This document shows, in pieces, positions 22,121-30,551 of a DNA stretch of 44,325 nucleotides. Location of the stretch: assembly GCA_048201975.1 (NCBI GenBank), contig DBFBGQ010000142.1:1-44325 (forward strand), written 5' to 3'. Position 1 is the stretch's first letter. Every line of letters begins with the position of its first letter. The stretch comes from Egerieenecus sp048201975 (lineage in GTDB: Bacteria; Bacillota; Clostridia; Christensenellales; Aristaeellaceae). The notes under the pieces were generated by a model that did no database searches, had not been told where the DNA came from, and was given only the letters and a program-made list of their open reading frames with translations. The translations under genes were made by a program, and so were the position numbers.

Positions 22121-23038
22121 TTACCTTGCCTGGGTCAGCCGGGCAAACAGGTCGGCGAACAGCGCGTCCCGGCGAATGGTATAGACATAGCGGCACAAAG
22201 GCCGGCGAGGGTCCGTGCTGTAGTGGTGGTCATACTGGGGGATGGGCGTGGGAATCAGCTTATCGGCCATAAAGCGCCCCTCCCAGTTCATGATCCACCC
22301 CACGGTGGTCACATCCCAGATCACACGGCTCCAGACCTTGCCCTTGGCGTAGGTGTTCACCTCGTCCACGGTCTGCTTGACCAGATAGTCGCACAGCCTG
22401 TTGCGGCCGCGCAGCCAGTAATCCAGCTCCGGGCCGGTGGTGGAAAAGGCGCTGACCACGCCCTGGCAGGGAAGGATTACCAGCGGCACGCCGGAGGAAA
22501 ATATCACCCGGTCCGCGGCGACATCCTGCTGGGCGTTGAATTCACGGTTGTCAGGCCAGTCCAGGGCGTGTCCGCCCAGCCAGACCACCACCATGCGGTC
22601 GGCAATTTCCGGCTGCGTCAGCAGCGCGGAGGCCACATTGGTAATCGCCCCCATGGCCGCCACATAAAGGGGATTTTCGGCGGTGTGCTCCATGGCCAGA
22701 CGGGCCAGCGCCTGCGCGGCCGGGGAAGGCACGGGGGTTGTCTCGTCGGCCAGGTAGCTGGAAGAGCCCCGATAGGCTGGCGTGTCTTTCTCGGCCAGGG
22801 CGAGCAGGCGCAGAATCTCCTGGTAGCTCTTTTCCATGCCGTCAGCGGGGCCGGTGGAGCGCGCGTTGGTAAAGGGAGCCGCGCACAGGGCCAATAACCG
22901 CACCCGGTCCGGTGCGCACAGGCCATAGGAAATAGCGAACTGATCGTCGATTTCGTTATAGGCGTCGGTGTCAATTACCAGATCCACAGGTGCCTTGGGC
23001 GTCTCCAGCATGCGGAGACGTTGCTCAGTTGTCAGCAT
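22121..23038 (-). CDS. Inosine/uridine-preferring nucleoside hydrolase family protein
   Basis: This 305-residue protein carries the calcium-binding N-terminal motif DTDAYNEIDDQFAI (23-36), close to the DTDxGxDDxxA signature of nucleoside hydrolases. Family segments YVAAMGAITNVASALL (about 151-166) and VVVWLGGHALDW and NAQQDVAADRVIFSSGVPLVILPCQG follow. These enzymes cut the N-glycosidic bond of nucleosides, freeing ribose and base. The motif has Tyr-Asn-Glu where the usual form has Gly-x-Asp, so the exact substrate is uncertain. ATG 23038 is chosen with AAAGGATGG ahead. It stands alone with its own promoter. Confidence 0.87.
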   Translation of the reverse strand: MLTTEQRLRMLETPKAPVDLVIDTDAYNEIDDQFAISYGLCAPDRVRLLALCAAPFTNARSTGPADGMEKSYQEILRLLALAEKDTPAYRGSSSYLADETTPVPSPAAQALARLAMEHTAENPLYVAAMGAITNVASALLTQPEIADRMVVVWLGGHALDWPDNREFNAQQDVAADRVIFSSGVPLVILPCQGVVSAFSTTGPELDYWLRGRNRLCDYLVKQTVDEVNTYAKGKVWSRVIWDVTTVGWIMNWEGRFMADKLIPTPIPQYDHHYSTDPRRPLCRYVYTIRRDALFADLFARLTQAR

Positions 23039-23084
23039 ATTCCGCCATCCTTTCCGAAAATTCCAACCCGGAAGAAGCAAGGAC

Positions 23085-23113
23085 AATATAGCGCAGGAAA
23101 TCCGCCTTGTCAA
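23085..23113 (-). promoter_or_regulatory. Promoter of the nucleoside hydrolase gene
   Basis: On the minus strand a perfect TTGACA (23108-23113), 17 bases and TATATT (23085-23090) lie 47 bases before the ATG. Confidence 0.75.
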
Positions 23114-23211
23114 CAAGCAAAAAGGCCCGCATTTCTGCCGAAAAACGCGCCTTGCATGTGTTGCCAGGGAATCTTTTCACACAGAAAACACATACTTTTT
23201 GGAAAATGTGC

Positions 23212-23240
23212 TTGACACGCCTTGGCGTCCGTGCTACAAT
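23212..23240 (+). promoter_or_regulatory. Promoter of the LacI-rhamnosidase locus
   Basis: A perfect TTGACA (23212-23217), 17 bases and TACAAT (23235-23240) stand directly ahead of the palindromic operator. No other clear promoter was seen for the genes up to 28765. Confidence 0.8.
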
Positions 23241-23246
23241 GACCTT

Positions 23247-23268
23247 GAATTTAAAACGTTTTAAATTC
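23247..23268. promoter_or_regulatory. Perfect 22-bp palindromic LacI-family operator
   Basis: Half-site GAATTTAAAA is mirrored exactly around a central CG. It starts 7 bases after the -10 box, covering the transcription start. Central CG and this length fit LacI-family operators, so the LacI protein encoded 20 bases downstream probably represses itself and the locus. Confidence 0.85.
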
Positions 23269-23288
23269 TAGAAAGGAGACGGCGGACC

Positions 23289-24305
23289 ATGGTTGTCACC
23301 ATCAAGGATCTGGCCAAGAAGCTGCACGTATCGCCTGCAACCGTCTCCCTGGCCCTCAACGATAATCCGGCGATCAACCAGGAAACGGCCCGCAAGGTAA
23401 AGGAAGCGGCCCAGAGCATGGGCTATGTCCGCAACCAGTATGCCCGGGGGCTGGCAAGGCGCCGGAGCGGTTCCATCGCGCTGGTGCTTCCGGATGTGGA
23501 AAACCAGTACTTCGCTTCGGTTATCCATCATGTGGCCAATGAGTGCAAGGCCGCAGGATACGGCATGACCATTGCCATCACCCACGACGATGCGGAGGAG
23601 GAGTGGAACATCCTGCGCCGGTTGTGCCAGGAGCACACCGAAGCAATTCTGCTGGTGCCCACCACCCATCCCCCGAAAAACAGCGCCTACCTGCACTGGC
23701 TGCAGGAGTGCAAGGTGCCGGTCATTTTCGTAACCGCACGCTATGCGGAGGTGGAGGCGCCTCTGGCCATGTGCGACCTGAAGCGGGGTATGCACGCCAT
23801 GACCGAATACATCCTCTCCCTGGGTCTGACCAATACCGCGCTGCTGACAGGCGAGGAAGGCGTTGAAACGCTGGACCTTCGCCGCGAAGGGTACATGGAA
23901 GCGCTGCGGGCGCAGGGACTCGAGGGACGGCTCATTCATTTGGGAACGGTGGCATACCAGCAGGCCTACGATTGCGTGAGCGCCATGCGGGGGGAGGAGA
24001 TGCCCGAAGCCTTGCTGTGCGTGAACGATATGGTGGCCCTGGGCGCCATCAATGCCCTGCACGATATGCATTACCGCGTGCCGGAGGATATCAGCGTTTC
24101 CGGCTTTGACGACAGCATCTTTTCACGCATTTCCTGCGTGCCGGTGTCCACCGTGCGGCAGGATGCGGCGCAGATTTCCCGGCAGGCGGTGGCGCTGGCC
24201 CTGCACTGGATCCGCGACAGCAAGCCGGAGCAAAGCGGGCTGCTGCCCTGCGATTTGGTGATTCGCCGCTCCACAGCGCGGCGCGCGGGGAAGAGAACCC
24301 CCTAG
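23289..24305 (+). CDS. LacI-family transcriptional regulator
   Basis: This 338-residue repressor has an N-terminal helix-turn-helix (VTIKDLAKKLHVSPATVSLALND, about 3-25) with hinge region to about residue 60. A periplasmic-binding-like sugar domain follows, with SIALVLPDVENQYF and a C-terminal SVSGFDDSIFSRIS...VPVSTVRQD typical of the family. AAAGGAG lies before the ATG. It sits right after the promoter and palindromic operator and 24 bases before the rhamnosidase, so it is likely autoregulatory and controls the glycoside genes. The inducer is unknown, perhaps a rhamnose-containing sugar. Confidence 0.93.
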   Translation: MVVTIKDLAKKLHVSPATVSLALNDNPAINQETARKVKEAAQSMGYVRNQYARGLARRRSGSIALVLPDVENQYFASVIHHVANECKAAGYGMTIAITHDDAEEEWNILRRLCQEHTEAILLVPTTHPPKNSAYLHWLQECKVPVIFVTARYAEVEAPLAMCDLKRGMHAMTEYILSLGLTNTALLTGEEGVETLDLRREGYMEALRAQGLEGRLIHLGTVAYQQAYDCVSAMRGEEMPEALLCVNDMVALGAINALHDMHYRVPEDISVSGFDDSIFSRISCVPVSTVRQDAAQISRQAVALALHWIRDSKPEQSGLLPCDLVIRRSTARRAGKRTP

Positions 24306-24329
24306 ACAGGGAGAAGCGAGGCGACATGC

Positions 24330-26879
24330 ATGATTCGGATTGTGACCCTGCGCCTGGACGGTAGGCGGACGGACGCTGATCGTGCCGGCTGCCTGGCGGA
24401 TCGCGCCGATCCCGTGCTGTCCTGGGCGGCGGTGGGGGAAGGAACGGAGGAGAAGCAGAGCGCCTACCGCATTACGGCCGGGGAGTGGGATTCCGGCTGG
24501 GTCTCCGGGGAGCTTCAGCGGGCCCAACTGCCTGCGGGTACCTTGATCCCGGACGTTCCCACGGAAGTTGCCGTGCAGATACGAAACGCCGCCGGCGATG
24601 TCAGCCCCACTTATGGGGTAACGCTGCTGAACGCTGCCGTGGCGGGCTGGGAAGCCCCATGGATTGGCCGGGCGGCGGGCGAACCTGAACGGGTGGTTTA
24701 TCTGCGTCGGCAGCTTACGCTCACCCAGCCGGTGCGCCGGGCGCGGCTGGATGTGTGCGGCCTGGGATACCATGCGGTGTGGGTCAATGGCGTTCGGCTG
24801 GATGCCGCCCGGCTGGATCCGGCGTTCATGGACTACAGCCGGCATATTCCTTTCGTGCCCTATCTGGAGGCGGCGCCCCTGTTTCATCCAGGGGAGAATG
24901 AGCTGTTGGTGGCGGTGGGCAGCGGTTGGCGGCAAAATGGACGCCTGCATCAAAATCAGTGGTTTCAGGGGGTGACCTTTCCTTTTGAAGGTCCGCAGCA
25001 GCTGACGGCGCGCATCTGTCTGACGCTGGCGGATGGAACCACCTGGCGGCTGACCACGGATGAGAACTGGGAGGCCGGTTACGGCCCCATGGGGTATGCC
25101 AACCTGTTCAACGGTGCGGTATACGACGCCCGACAACCCCTGGGTGGCTGGGAGCCCGCCCGGCGCATGACACCGCCCGGCGGACGCATGCAGCCCATGC
25201 TGCTGCCGCCGGTGTTGGCCAGGGAGACGTACCCGCCCCTGGCATGGTGGCAGGAGGGGCCGGATGCGGTGGTAATGGATTTCGGGCAGAACCTGGCGGG
25301 GGTGGTGCGTCTGCCGTTGCCGCCGGCAATGCGTCCGGGCCAGACCATCACCATGGCGCACACGGAGGAGCTTACCGAGGATGGCCGGCTTTTCCCCGAT
25401 ACCCTGCGCATTGCCAGGGCGCAGGATACGTATATTGCCGCGGGGGACGGGCGGGATCTGTCCCTGTGGGAGCCTGAGATGACGTACCACGGCTTCCGCT
25501 ACGTCCGGGTGAGCGGGCTGAATCCGGCAGAGGTGGATTGGACGCAGGTACGGGCGGTGGCGCTGCGCACGGCGGTGGACAAAACTTCGTTTTTCCGCTG
25601 CGGCAGCGCGCTGGTGGCCCGGTTGCACGAAATGTGTGTGGCGACGGAGCGGGCCAACCTCCACAGCATCCTGACGGACTGCCCCCAGCGGGATGAGCGC
25701 ATGGGCTGGCTTAACGATGCGACGGTTCGCTTTGAGGCGGTGCCCTATCAGTTTGAGGTGGGCGCGCTGTTCCCCAAGGTAATCCAGGACATCATGGATG
25801 CCCAGCATGCCGATGGGGCCATTGGCGACACCGCGCCGTTTCTGGCGGGATGCTATCCGGCGGATCCCGTGTGCTCCTCTTTCCTGATTGCAGGGCGGGA
25901 GACCTACCTGCATACGGGGGAGCTGAAGACGGTGCGGGAAGCCTATCCGGCCTTTGCCGCCTGGGAGCGGTGCATCCTTGGGCACAGCCAGGGCGGCCTG
26001 CCCGACTACTCCTATTGGGGGGACTGGGCCGGGCCGGCGGACAGCTGCGTCCAGCCCGTGGATGAAAACGATGCGGCGGCGGCTTCGGCGGTTACGCCGG
26101 GGAAGTTCGTTTCCGCAGGGTTTTCCTACCTGAACTGCCAGCTGCTGGCGGAGATGGCCCGCTGGCTGGGGGATGCTCCGGAGGCGGAGCGCTGGGAAGC
26201 GCAGGGGGCGGAGATCCGTCAGGCGCTGCTTGCCCGATGGTATGACGCGGAGACAGGCTGCTTTGCCACCGGCTCCCAGGGGTGCCTGGCATTGGCGCTG
26301 CGGCTGGGCCTGGCGCCGGAGCCGGCGCGTACTGCCCGGTTGCTGCATCAGGCGGTGGAGCGCGCCGGGTACCGGCTGACCACCGGAAACCTGTGCACCC
26401 GGTATCTCTTTGACGCGCTGACGGTCCACGGATATGTGGAGGATGCCTGGCGGCTGATTACCAGGGAGGCCTATCCCTCCCTGGGCTGGATGCTTCAGCA
26501 GGAGGCAACCACCGTGTGGGAGCGGTTTGAGCTGATGAAAAATCCCGCCATGAACTCGCACAACCATCCCATGTACGGCGCGGTAAACGGGTGGTTTTAC
26601 GCATGCCTGGCGGGGCTCGCGCCCATTGCCGGCGGGTGGCGGCGCTTCCGGGTGAAGCCGTATTTGCCCAAGGCGCTGGACAGCGTGCAGGCCGGGGTGG
26701 AAACGCCCATGGGCCGTGTGGATATGCGCTGGACGCGCCGCTACGGCAAGCGGACGCTTCAGGTCAACGTTCCCTTTGGGGCGGAGGCGGAGGTGGACTT
26801 CTGCGGGTGCCGCGCCCAATGGGGGAGCGGTTTCCATAGCATTTCCCTGCCCGAGGCAGCGGCAGGGGAGGACGCATGA
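24330..26879 (+). CDS. GH78 alpha-L-rhamnosidase
   Basis: This 849-residue enzyme removes terminal alpha-L-rhamnose from plant polysaccharides or glycosides. N-terminal beta-sandwich domains include the segments WIGRA, YLRRQLTL, GLGYHAVWVNG and PAFMDYSRHIPF. The catalytic (alpha/alpha)6 domain has TDCPQRDERMGW (about 449-460), which carries the general acid, and ATTVWERFE (about 726-734), with the proposed general base. NSHNHPMYGAVNGWFY follows, as in family members. No signal peptide is visible, so it works in the cytoplasm on imported oligosaccharides. It fits the family's usual length (about 850-1000). It starts 24 bases after lacI. Confidence 0.93.
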   Translation: MIRIVTLRLDGRRTDADRAGCLADRADPVLSWAAVGEGTEEKQSAYRITAGEWDSGWVSGELQRAQLPAGTLIPDVPTEVAVQIRNAAGDVSPTYGVTLLNAAVAGWEAPWIGRAAGEPERVVYLRRQLTLTQPVRRARLDVCGLGYHAVWVNGVRLDAARLDPAFMDYSRHIPFVPYLEAAPLFHPGENELLVAVGSGWRQNGRLHQNQWFQGVTFPFEGPQQLTARICLTLADGTTWRLTTDENWEAGYGPMGYANLFNGAVYDARQPLGGWEPARRMTPPGGRMQPMLLPPVLARETYPPLAWWQEGPDAVVMDFGQNLAGVVRLPLPPAMRPGQTITMAHTEELTEDGRLFPDTLRIARAQDTYIAAGDGRDLSLWEPEMTYHGFRYVRVSGLNPAEVDWTQVRAVALRTAVDKTSFFRCGSALVARLHEMCVATERANLHSILTDCPQRDERMGWLNDATVRFEAVPYQFEVGALFPKVIQDIMDAQHADGAIGDTAPFLAGCYPADPVCSSFLIAGRETYLHTGELKTVREAYPAFAAWERCILGHSQGGLPDYSYWGDWAGPADSCVQPVDENDAAAASAVTPGKFVSAGFSYLNCQLLAEMARWLGDAPEAERWEAQGAEIRQALLARWYDAETGCFATGSQGCLALALRLGLAPEPARTARLLHQAVERAGYRLTTGNLCTRYLFDALTVHGYVEDAWRLITREAYPSLGWMLQQEATTVWERFELMKNPAMNSHNHPMYGAVNGWFYACLAGLAPIAGGWRRFRVKPYLPKALDSVQAGVETPMGRVDMRWTRRYGKRTLQVNVPFGAEAEVDFCGCRAQWGSGFHSISLPEAAAGEDA

Positions 26880-26885
26880 AAGGCG

Positions 26886-27851
26886 GTGATTCCATGCAAA
26901 CTGCCAGGTTCCCCGCAACGGGGCGCAAAATCAAGTTTTCCCGCTACTTCCAAACGGAACAGGGCCCTCTATGTGATGCTGATTCCGGGGCTGATTCTCC
27001 TGGTACTTTTCCGGTATCTACCCATTTACGGGCTCATTGCGGGCTTTGAGGACTACTCGCCGGTGAAGGGATATTTTGGGTCGCCCTTTGTGGGGCTGAA
27101 GCATTTCCAGCGCTTCTTCAACGATCCCTTTTGCTGGCGGTTGATTCGCAACACCTTTCTGTTGGGCATCGAGAACGTTATTTTTGCGTTTCCTGCGGCC
27201 ATCATTTTCGCCCTGATGCTTAACGAGCTTCGCTTCAAGCGCTTCAAGCGCGTGGTACAGACGATTTCCTACATGCCCTATTTCCTCTCTTCCGTGGTGG
27301 TGGTAGGCCTGATGCGGGATATGCTCAATGTGCAGACGGGCGTGGTGAATCAGGCGCTGATTCAGCTGGGCGTGATTGACAAGGGAATTTCCTTTTTTAC
27401 CCGCCCGGAGTGGTTCAGGCCGTTGTACATCATTTCCGCGCTGTGGCAGGGCATGGGCTACAACTCGATCATTTATCTGGGAGCCATGTCCAACATCAAT
27501 ACGGAGCTGTACGAATCCGCGGACATGGATGGCGCCAGCCGCTTGCAGAAGATATGGCACATCACCCTGCCGGGCATCAAAACCACCATCGTCATTTTGC
27601 TGATTATGGCTACGGGCGGCATTCTAAGCAACGATTATCAAAAGATCCTGCTGATGTATTCCTCCCGGATCTACTCCACCGCCGATGTGATTTCCACCTA
27701 TATTTATCGTCAGGGCATTGAGGTGGGCGGTCTGTCCGGTTTCAGCTATTCCACTGCGGTTGGATTGATCTCCAACGTCGTCTCGCTGATCTTCCTGCTT
27801 GGCACCAACGCCATCGTCAAGCGCATCGACGAGAGCAACGCGCTGCTTTGA
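26886..27851 (+). CDS. Sugar ABC transporter permease (LplB/YteP type), N-terminus probably frameshifted
   Basis: The 321-residue frame opened by GTG 26886 has six predicted membrane helices and LplB-type segments: ALYVMLIPGLILLVLFRYLPIYGL, VVQTISYMPYFLSSVV, the EAA loop YESADMDGASRLQKIWHITLPGI, and YSTADVISTYIYRQG. It forms the channel with the second permease. The N-terminus looks wrong. The best start is ATG 26894, about 10 bases after AAAGG, and it reads a basic MQTARFPATGRKIKFSRYFQ in another frame. Removing one A from AAA (26952-26954) would join it to RNRALYVML. So there is probably a one-base insertion, real or from sequencing. If GTG 26886 is used instead, the protein is intact but has an odd first 25 residues. 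Confidence 0.75.
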   Translation: MIPCKLPGSPQRGAKSSFPATSKRNRALYVMLIPGLILLVLFRYLPIYGLIAGFEDYSPVKGYFGSPFVGLKHFQRFFNDPFCWRLIRNTFLLGIENVIFAFPAAIIFALMLNELRFKRFKRVVQTISYMPYFLSSVVVVGLMRDMLNVQTGVVNQALIQLGVIDKGISFFTRPEWFRPLYIISALWQGMGYNSIIYLGAMSNINTELYESADMDGASRLQKIWHITLPGIKTTIVILLIMATGGILSNDYQKILLMYSSRIYSTADVISTYIYRQGIEVGGLSGFSYSTAVGLISNVVSLIFLLGTNAIVKRIDESNALL

Positions 27852-27868
27852 TAAGGGGGGGACACGCT

Positions 27869-28765
27869 ATGACACAGACGATCAAGGCAACGCCCCGGCG
27901 ACGCCGTACCACGACCTTTGACCGGGTGAATATCATCATCCTGGTGATTCTCTCGCTGCTGTTCCTTTACCCCATTGTGGTGACCATATCCACCTCCGTC
28001 AGCGATCCCAGCGTAATGCTGTCCAGCACGGTGTACCTGACGCCCTACGGATTTTCGCTGGAGGCCTACAAGACGCTGCTGTAGCGGTCCAACATTTTGC
28101 AATATTACCTGAACACCATCCTCTATGCCTTTGGCGGGACGGCCATTCACCTGTTCTGCACCGCCTTGATGGCGTATCCGCTGACCTTCCGGGATTTCCG
28201 GGGGAAAAAAGGGATTACCGTGCTGCTGACCATCACCATGTTCTTCAGTGGCGGCCTGGTGCCCAGCTACATCAATATACTGAACCTGGGCCTTCGGGAT
28301 ACCTACTGGGCCATTGTGCTGCCGGGCGCCATATCGGCGTATGAGGTGTTCGTCTTCCGCACGTTCTTCTCCGAGATTCCCTCCTCCCTGGCGGAAAGCG
28401 CCTACATGGATGGCGCGGGACATTTCCGGACGCTGTTTTCCATTATCCTGCCCTTGTCGAAGGCCCTGCTGGCCACCTTCGCCCTCTTTGCCATCGTGCG
28501 CTACTGGAACGACTACATGTCCGCGCTGCTGTATCTGGATTCCTCCAGCAAGCATCCCATTCAGCTGTTCCTGCGCAAGATTCTCAACACCATGCGCATG
28601 GACGACATCAAGGACTACGCCATGCTGCAGGAGCTGAACAAGATCAACTCCCGCACGGTGCAGAACGCGGCAATCGTCATCACCATCGTGCCCATCCTGT
28701 GCGTGTATCCTTTCCTGCAAAAGTATTTCGCCCAGGGCGTGCTGGTGGGCTCCATCAAGGGCTGA
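27869..28765 (+). pseudogene. Sugar ABC transporter permease (LplC/YtcP type) with in-frame amber stop
   Basis: Read through, this is a 298-codon permease with about six helices and family segments MFFSGGLVPSYI, the EAA loop AYMDGAGHFRTLFSIILPLSK, YWNDYMSALLYL and the typical end VYPFLQKYFAQGVLVGSIKG. Codon 28082-28084 is TAG, in frame, between EAYKTLL and RSNILQYYLNT, where relatives read straight through; CAG to TAG is the simplest change. TAG is a normal stop elsewhere in this window (lacI, polyferredoxin-thioredoxin gene), so reassignment is unlikely. The cause may be a true mutation, readthrough or an assembly error. ATG 27869 has a G-rich ribosome binding site. Confidence 0.85.
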
Positions 28766-28832
28766 GCTTTTTTGTGAATGTGACAGGCAAGGGGCCTATT
28801 ACAAATAAGAAATCATTTAAGGAGGAAGTATC

Positions 28833-30404
28833 ATGCGTAAACTGGTTTCTCTTTTCTTGGCGGCTGTGATGTTGCTGAGCACAGTTCCAGCGTTGGCGGA
28901 TACCCTGTTGCCTTACGATGAAGGCGAAGAGGTTGTCTACCATGGCCTCGCGTCCGACCTGGGCATGGAGGATAACGAGTCTTCCATCGTCATGCAGGCC
29001 TACCGTGACGCCACCGGCCACAACGTGAAGATCGAGTGGGAACTGCTGGGCTGGGGCGACTGGCTGGACAAGCTGAACGTGCTGTGCAGCTCCGGCAACA
29101 TCCCCGACATTCTGTGGGTAACGCCCGTGCAGGACTATGTCTACGACTATGCCGAAACCGGCATTTTCCTGAACCTGCGGGATTACGCGGACTACATGCC
29201 CAACTGGATGGCCGTGAACGAGAACAATGCCTCCTTCTCCTCCCTGTGGGGAAAGAATCAGGAAATCTACGCCGTTACCGACGTGGATGAGTACGACCTG
29301 GACGAGGAATCCTTCTTTGTGAACACCACCGCGCTGGCGGAGCTGAACGCTGAGGTGCCCACCACCTGGGCGGAAGCCATTGCGCTGATGGAGCAGTACA
29401 AGGAGCTGCATCCCACCTCCACCCCCTTCTTCACCCACATGAAGAGCGTGCAGCAGGCGATCATGTACTCCCTGAACGGCCGCACCGGCATGTTCTACAA
29501 CACTGCTACCAGCTCCTGGGACTATGCGCCCCTGGCCGAGGATCAGAGCCACTACAAGCAGGTGGTGGAGATCATGCGCGAAATGTATGAGAAGGAGCTG
29601 ATCAGCCCCGAATACGACATTCTCACCGAAGAGCAGATCAACCAGATCTACATTTCCGGCGAATGGCTCTTCTGCTGGGGTACCGCGCAGTGCCCGGCCA
29701 ACGCCTACAATGGCAACTTCAGCTCCGTCCCCTACACGTATGAGCACATGGTGCCCCCGGTGCTGAACGAGGGCGACACCCCCTACAACTTTGTGAACTT
29801 CCGTTCCGACGTTCCCGGCGACTATGGCTATCTGATCAACGCCAATGTGGAAAAGCCCGAGCTGCTGTGCAGCCTGCTGGACTACATGATCTCCGCCGAG
29901 GCTTCCCGGCTGTTCAACTGGGGCATTGAGGGCGTCACCTACGAGATCAACGAGGAAACCGGCAAGCCCGAGTACATCGGCGAATACGCCACCGACGCGG
30001 ATGCCCGTAAGGAAGCAGGCATCTATAACTTCAACGACCTGCGGTTCATCATGTATAAGGACCGCTATTCCGACATCGCCCGTCTGGATCCGTCCATTAT
30101 GGCCAAGTACCGCGACCTGAACAACGCCTTCCGCGAGGGCAAGATGAACGCCTGGATTCCTGAATACAATACGCCTGTGTTGGACAGCGCGGCCAAGGAA
30201 ACCGTGTCCATCAACCTTTCGCCCATCAGCACCTATGTGTCCGAGCAGGTGCCGCTGTTCGTGGTTGGCGAGCGCGATATGTCCGAGTGGGATTCCTTCC
30301 TGGAGGAGATCCGCAGCATGGGCAACATCGACGCGGTGATCGAGGTCTATAACGCCGGCCAGCAGGTGCCTTCTTCCGATACCCGCAACTGGATGGAATT
30401 CTGA
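28833..30404 (+). CDS. Extracellular sugar-binding protein (LplA/YtcQ type)
   Basis: This 523-residue family-1 solute-binding protein captures an oligosaccharide for the adjacent permeases. It has a Sec signal (MRKLVSLFLAAVMLLSTVPALAD, cut near residue 22) and family segments such as DKLNVLCSSGNIPDILWV and QINQIYISGEWLFCWG. No lipobox Cys is present at the cut site, which is unusual for a Gram-positive binding protein. AAGGAGG lies 7-9 bases before the ATG. A terminator hairpin follows, so its mRNA probably ends there most of the time. It is intact although both permeases upstream carry lesions. Confidence 0.9.
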   Translation: MRKLVSLFLAAVMLLSTVPALADTLLPYDEGEEVVYHGLASDLGMEDNESSIVMQAYRDATGHNVKIEWELLGWGDWLDKLNVLCSSGNIPDILWVTPVQDYVYDYAETGIFLNLRDYADYMPNWMAVNENNASFSSLWGKNQEIYAVTDVDEYDLDEESFFVNTTALAELNAEVPTTWAEAIALMEQYKELHPTSTPFFTHMKSVQQAIMYSLNGRTGMFYNTATSSWDYAPLAEDQSHYKQVVEIMREMYEKELISPEYDILTEEQINQIYISGEWLFCWGTAQCPANAYNGNFSSVPYTYEHMVPPVLNEGDTPYNFVNFRSDVPGDYGYLINANVEKPELLCSLLDYMISAEASRLFNWGIEGVTYEINEETGKPEYIGEYATDADARKEAGIYNFNDLRFIMYKDRYSDIARLDPSIMAKYRDLNNAFREGKMNAWIPEYNTPVLDSAAKETVSINLSPISTYVSEQVPLFVVGERDMSEWDSFLEEIRSMGNIDAVIEVYNAGQQVPSSDTRNWMEF

Positions 30405-30420
30405 TCCCCTGGTTTCTGGG

Positions 30421-30456
30421 GCGGACGCTGCCATGGAGCGGCGTCCGCTCTTTTTT
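30421..30456 (+). terminator. Terminator between binding protein and beta-galactosidase
   Basis: GCGGACGC (30421-30428) pairs with GCGTCCGC (30441-30448) and TCTTTTTT follows. No clear promoter was found for the beta-galactosidase, so some readthrough is expected. Confidence 0.75.
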
Positions 30457-30551
30457 CAGACCGGCGGAGGGAAAATTTGCCACCCTGTAGAACCTATCCC
30501 CATGAGCGTGTCCGGCAATCGAAAGATGGATTTTCACAAAGGAGGAACCGT

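Noticed and set aside
24123..26918. A 931-residue open frame on the minus strand antisense to the rhamnosidase
   Set aside because: It is rich in Arg, Pro, Gly and His without family motifs and lies fully opposite a well-supported GH78 gene.
28082..28084. Amber codon as evidence for stop-codon reassignment or pyrrolysine
   Set aside because: TAG ends lacI and the polyferredoxin-thioredoxin gene at expected places, and sugar permeases are not known pyrrolysine proteins. A point mutation or assembly error is simpler.
28755..30434. A 559-residue antisense frame opposite the sugar-binding protein
   Set aside because: Composition is a mirror of the sense codon usage, and no motif or ribosome binding site supports it.
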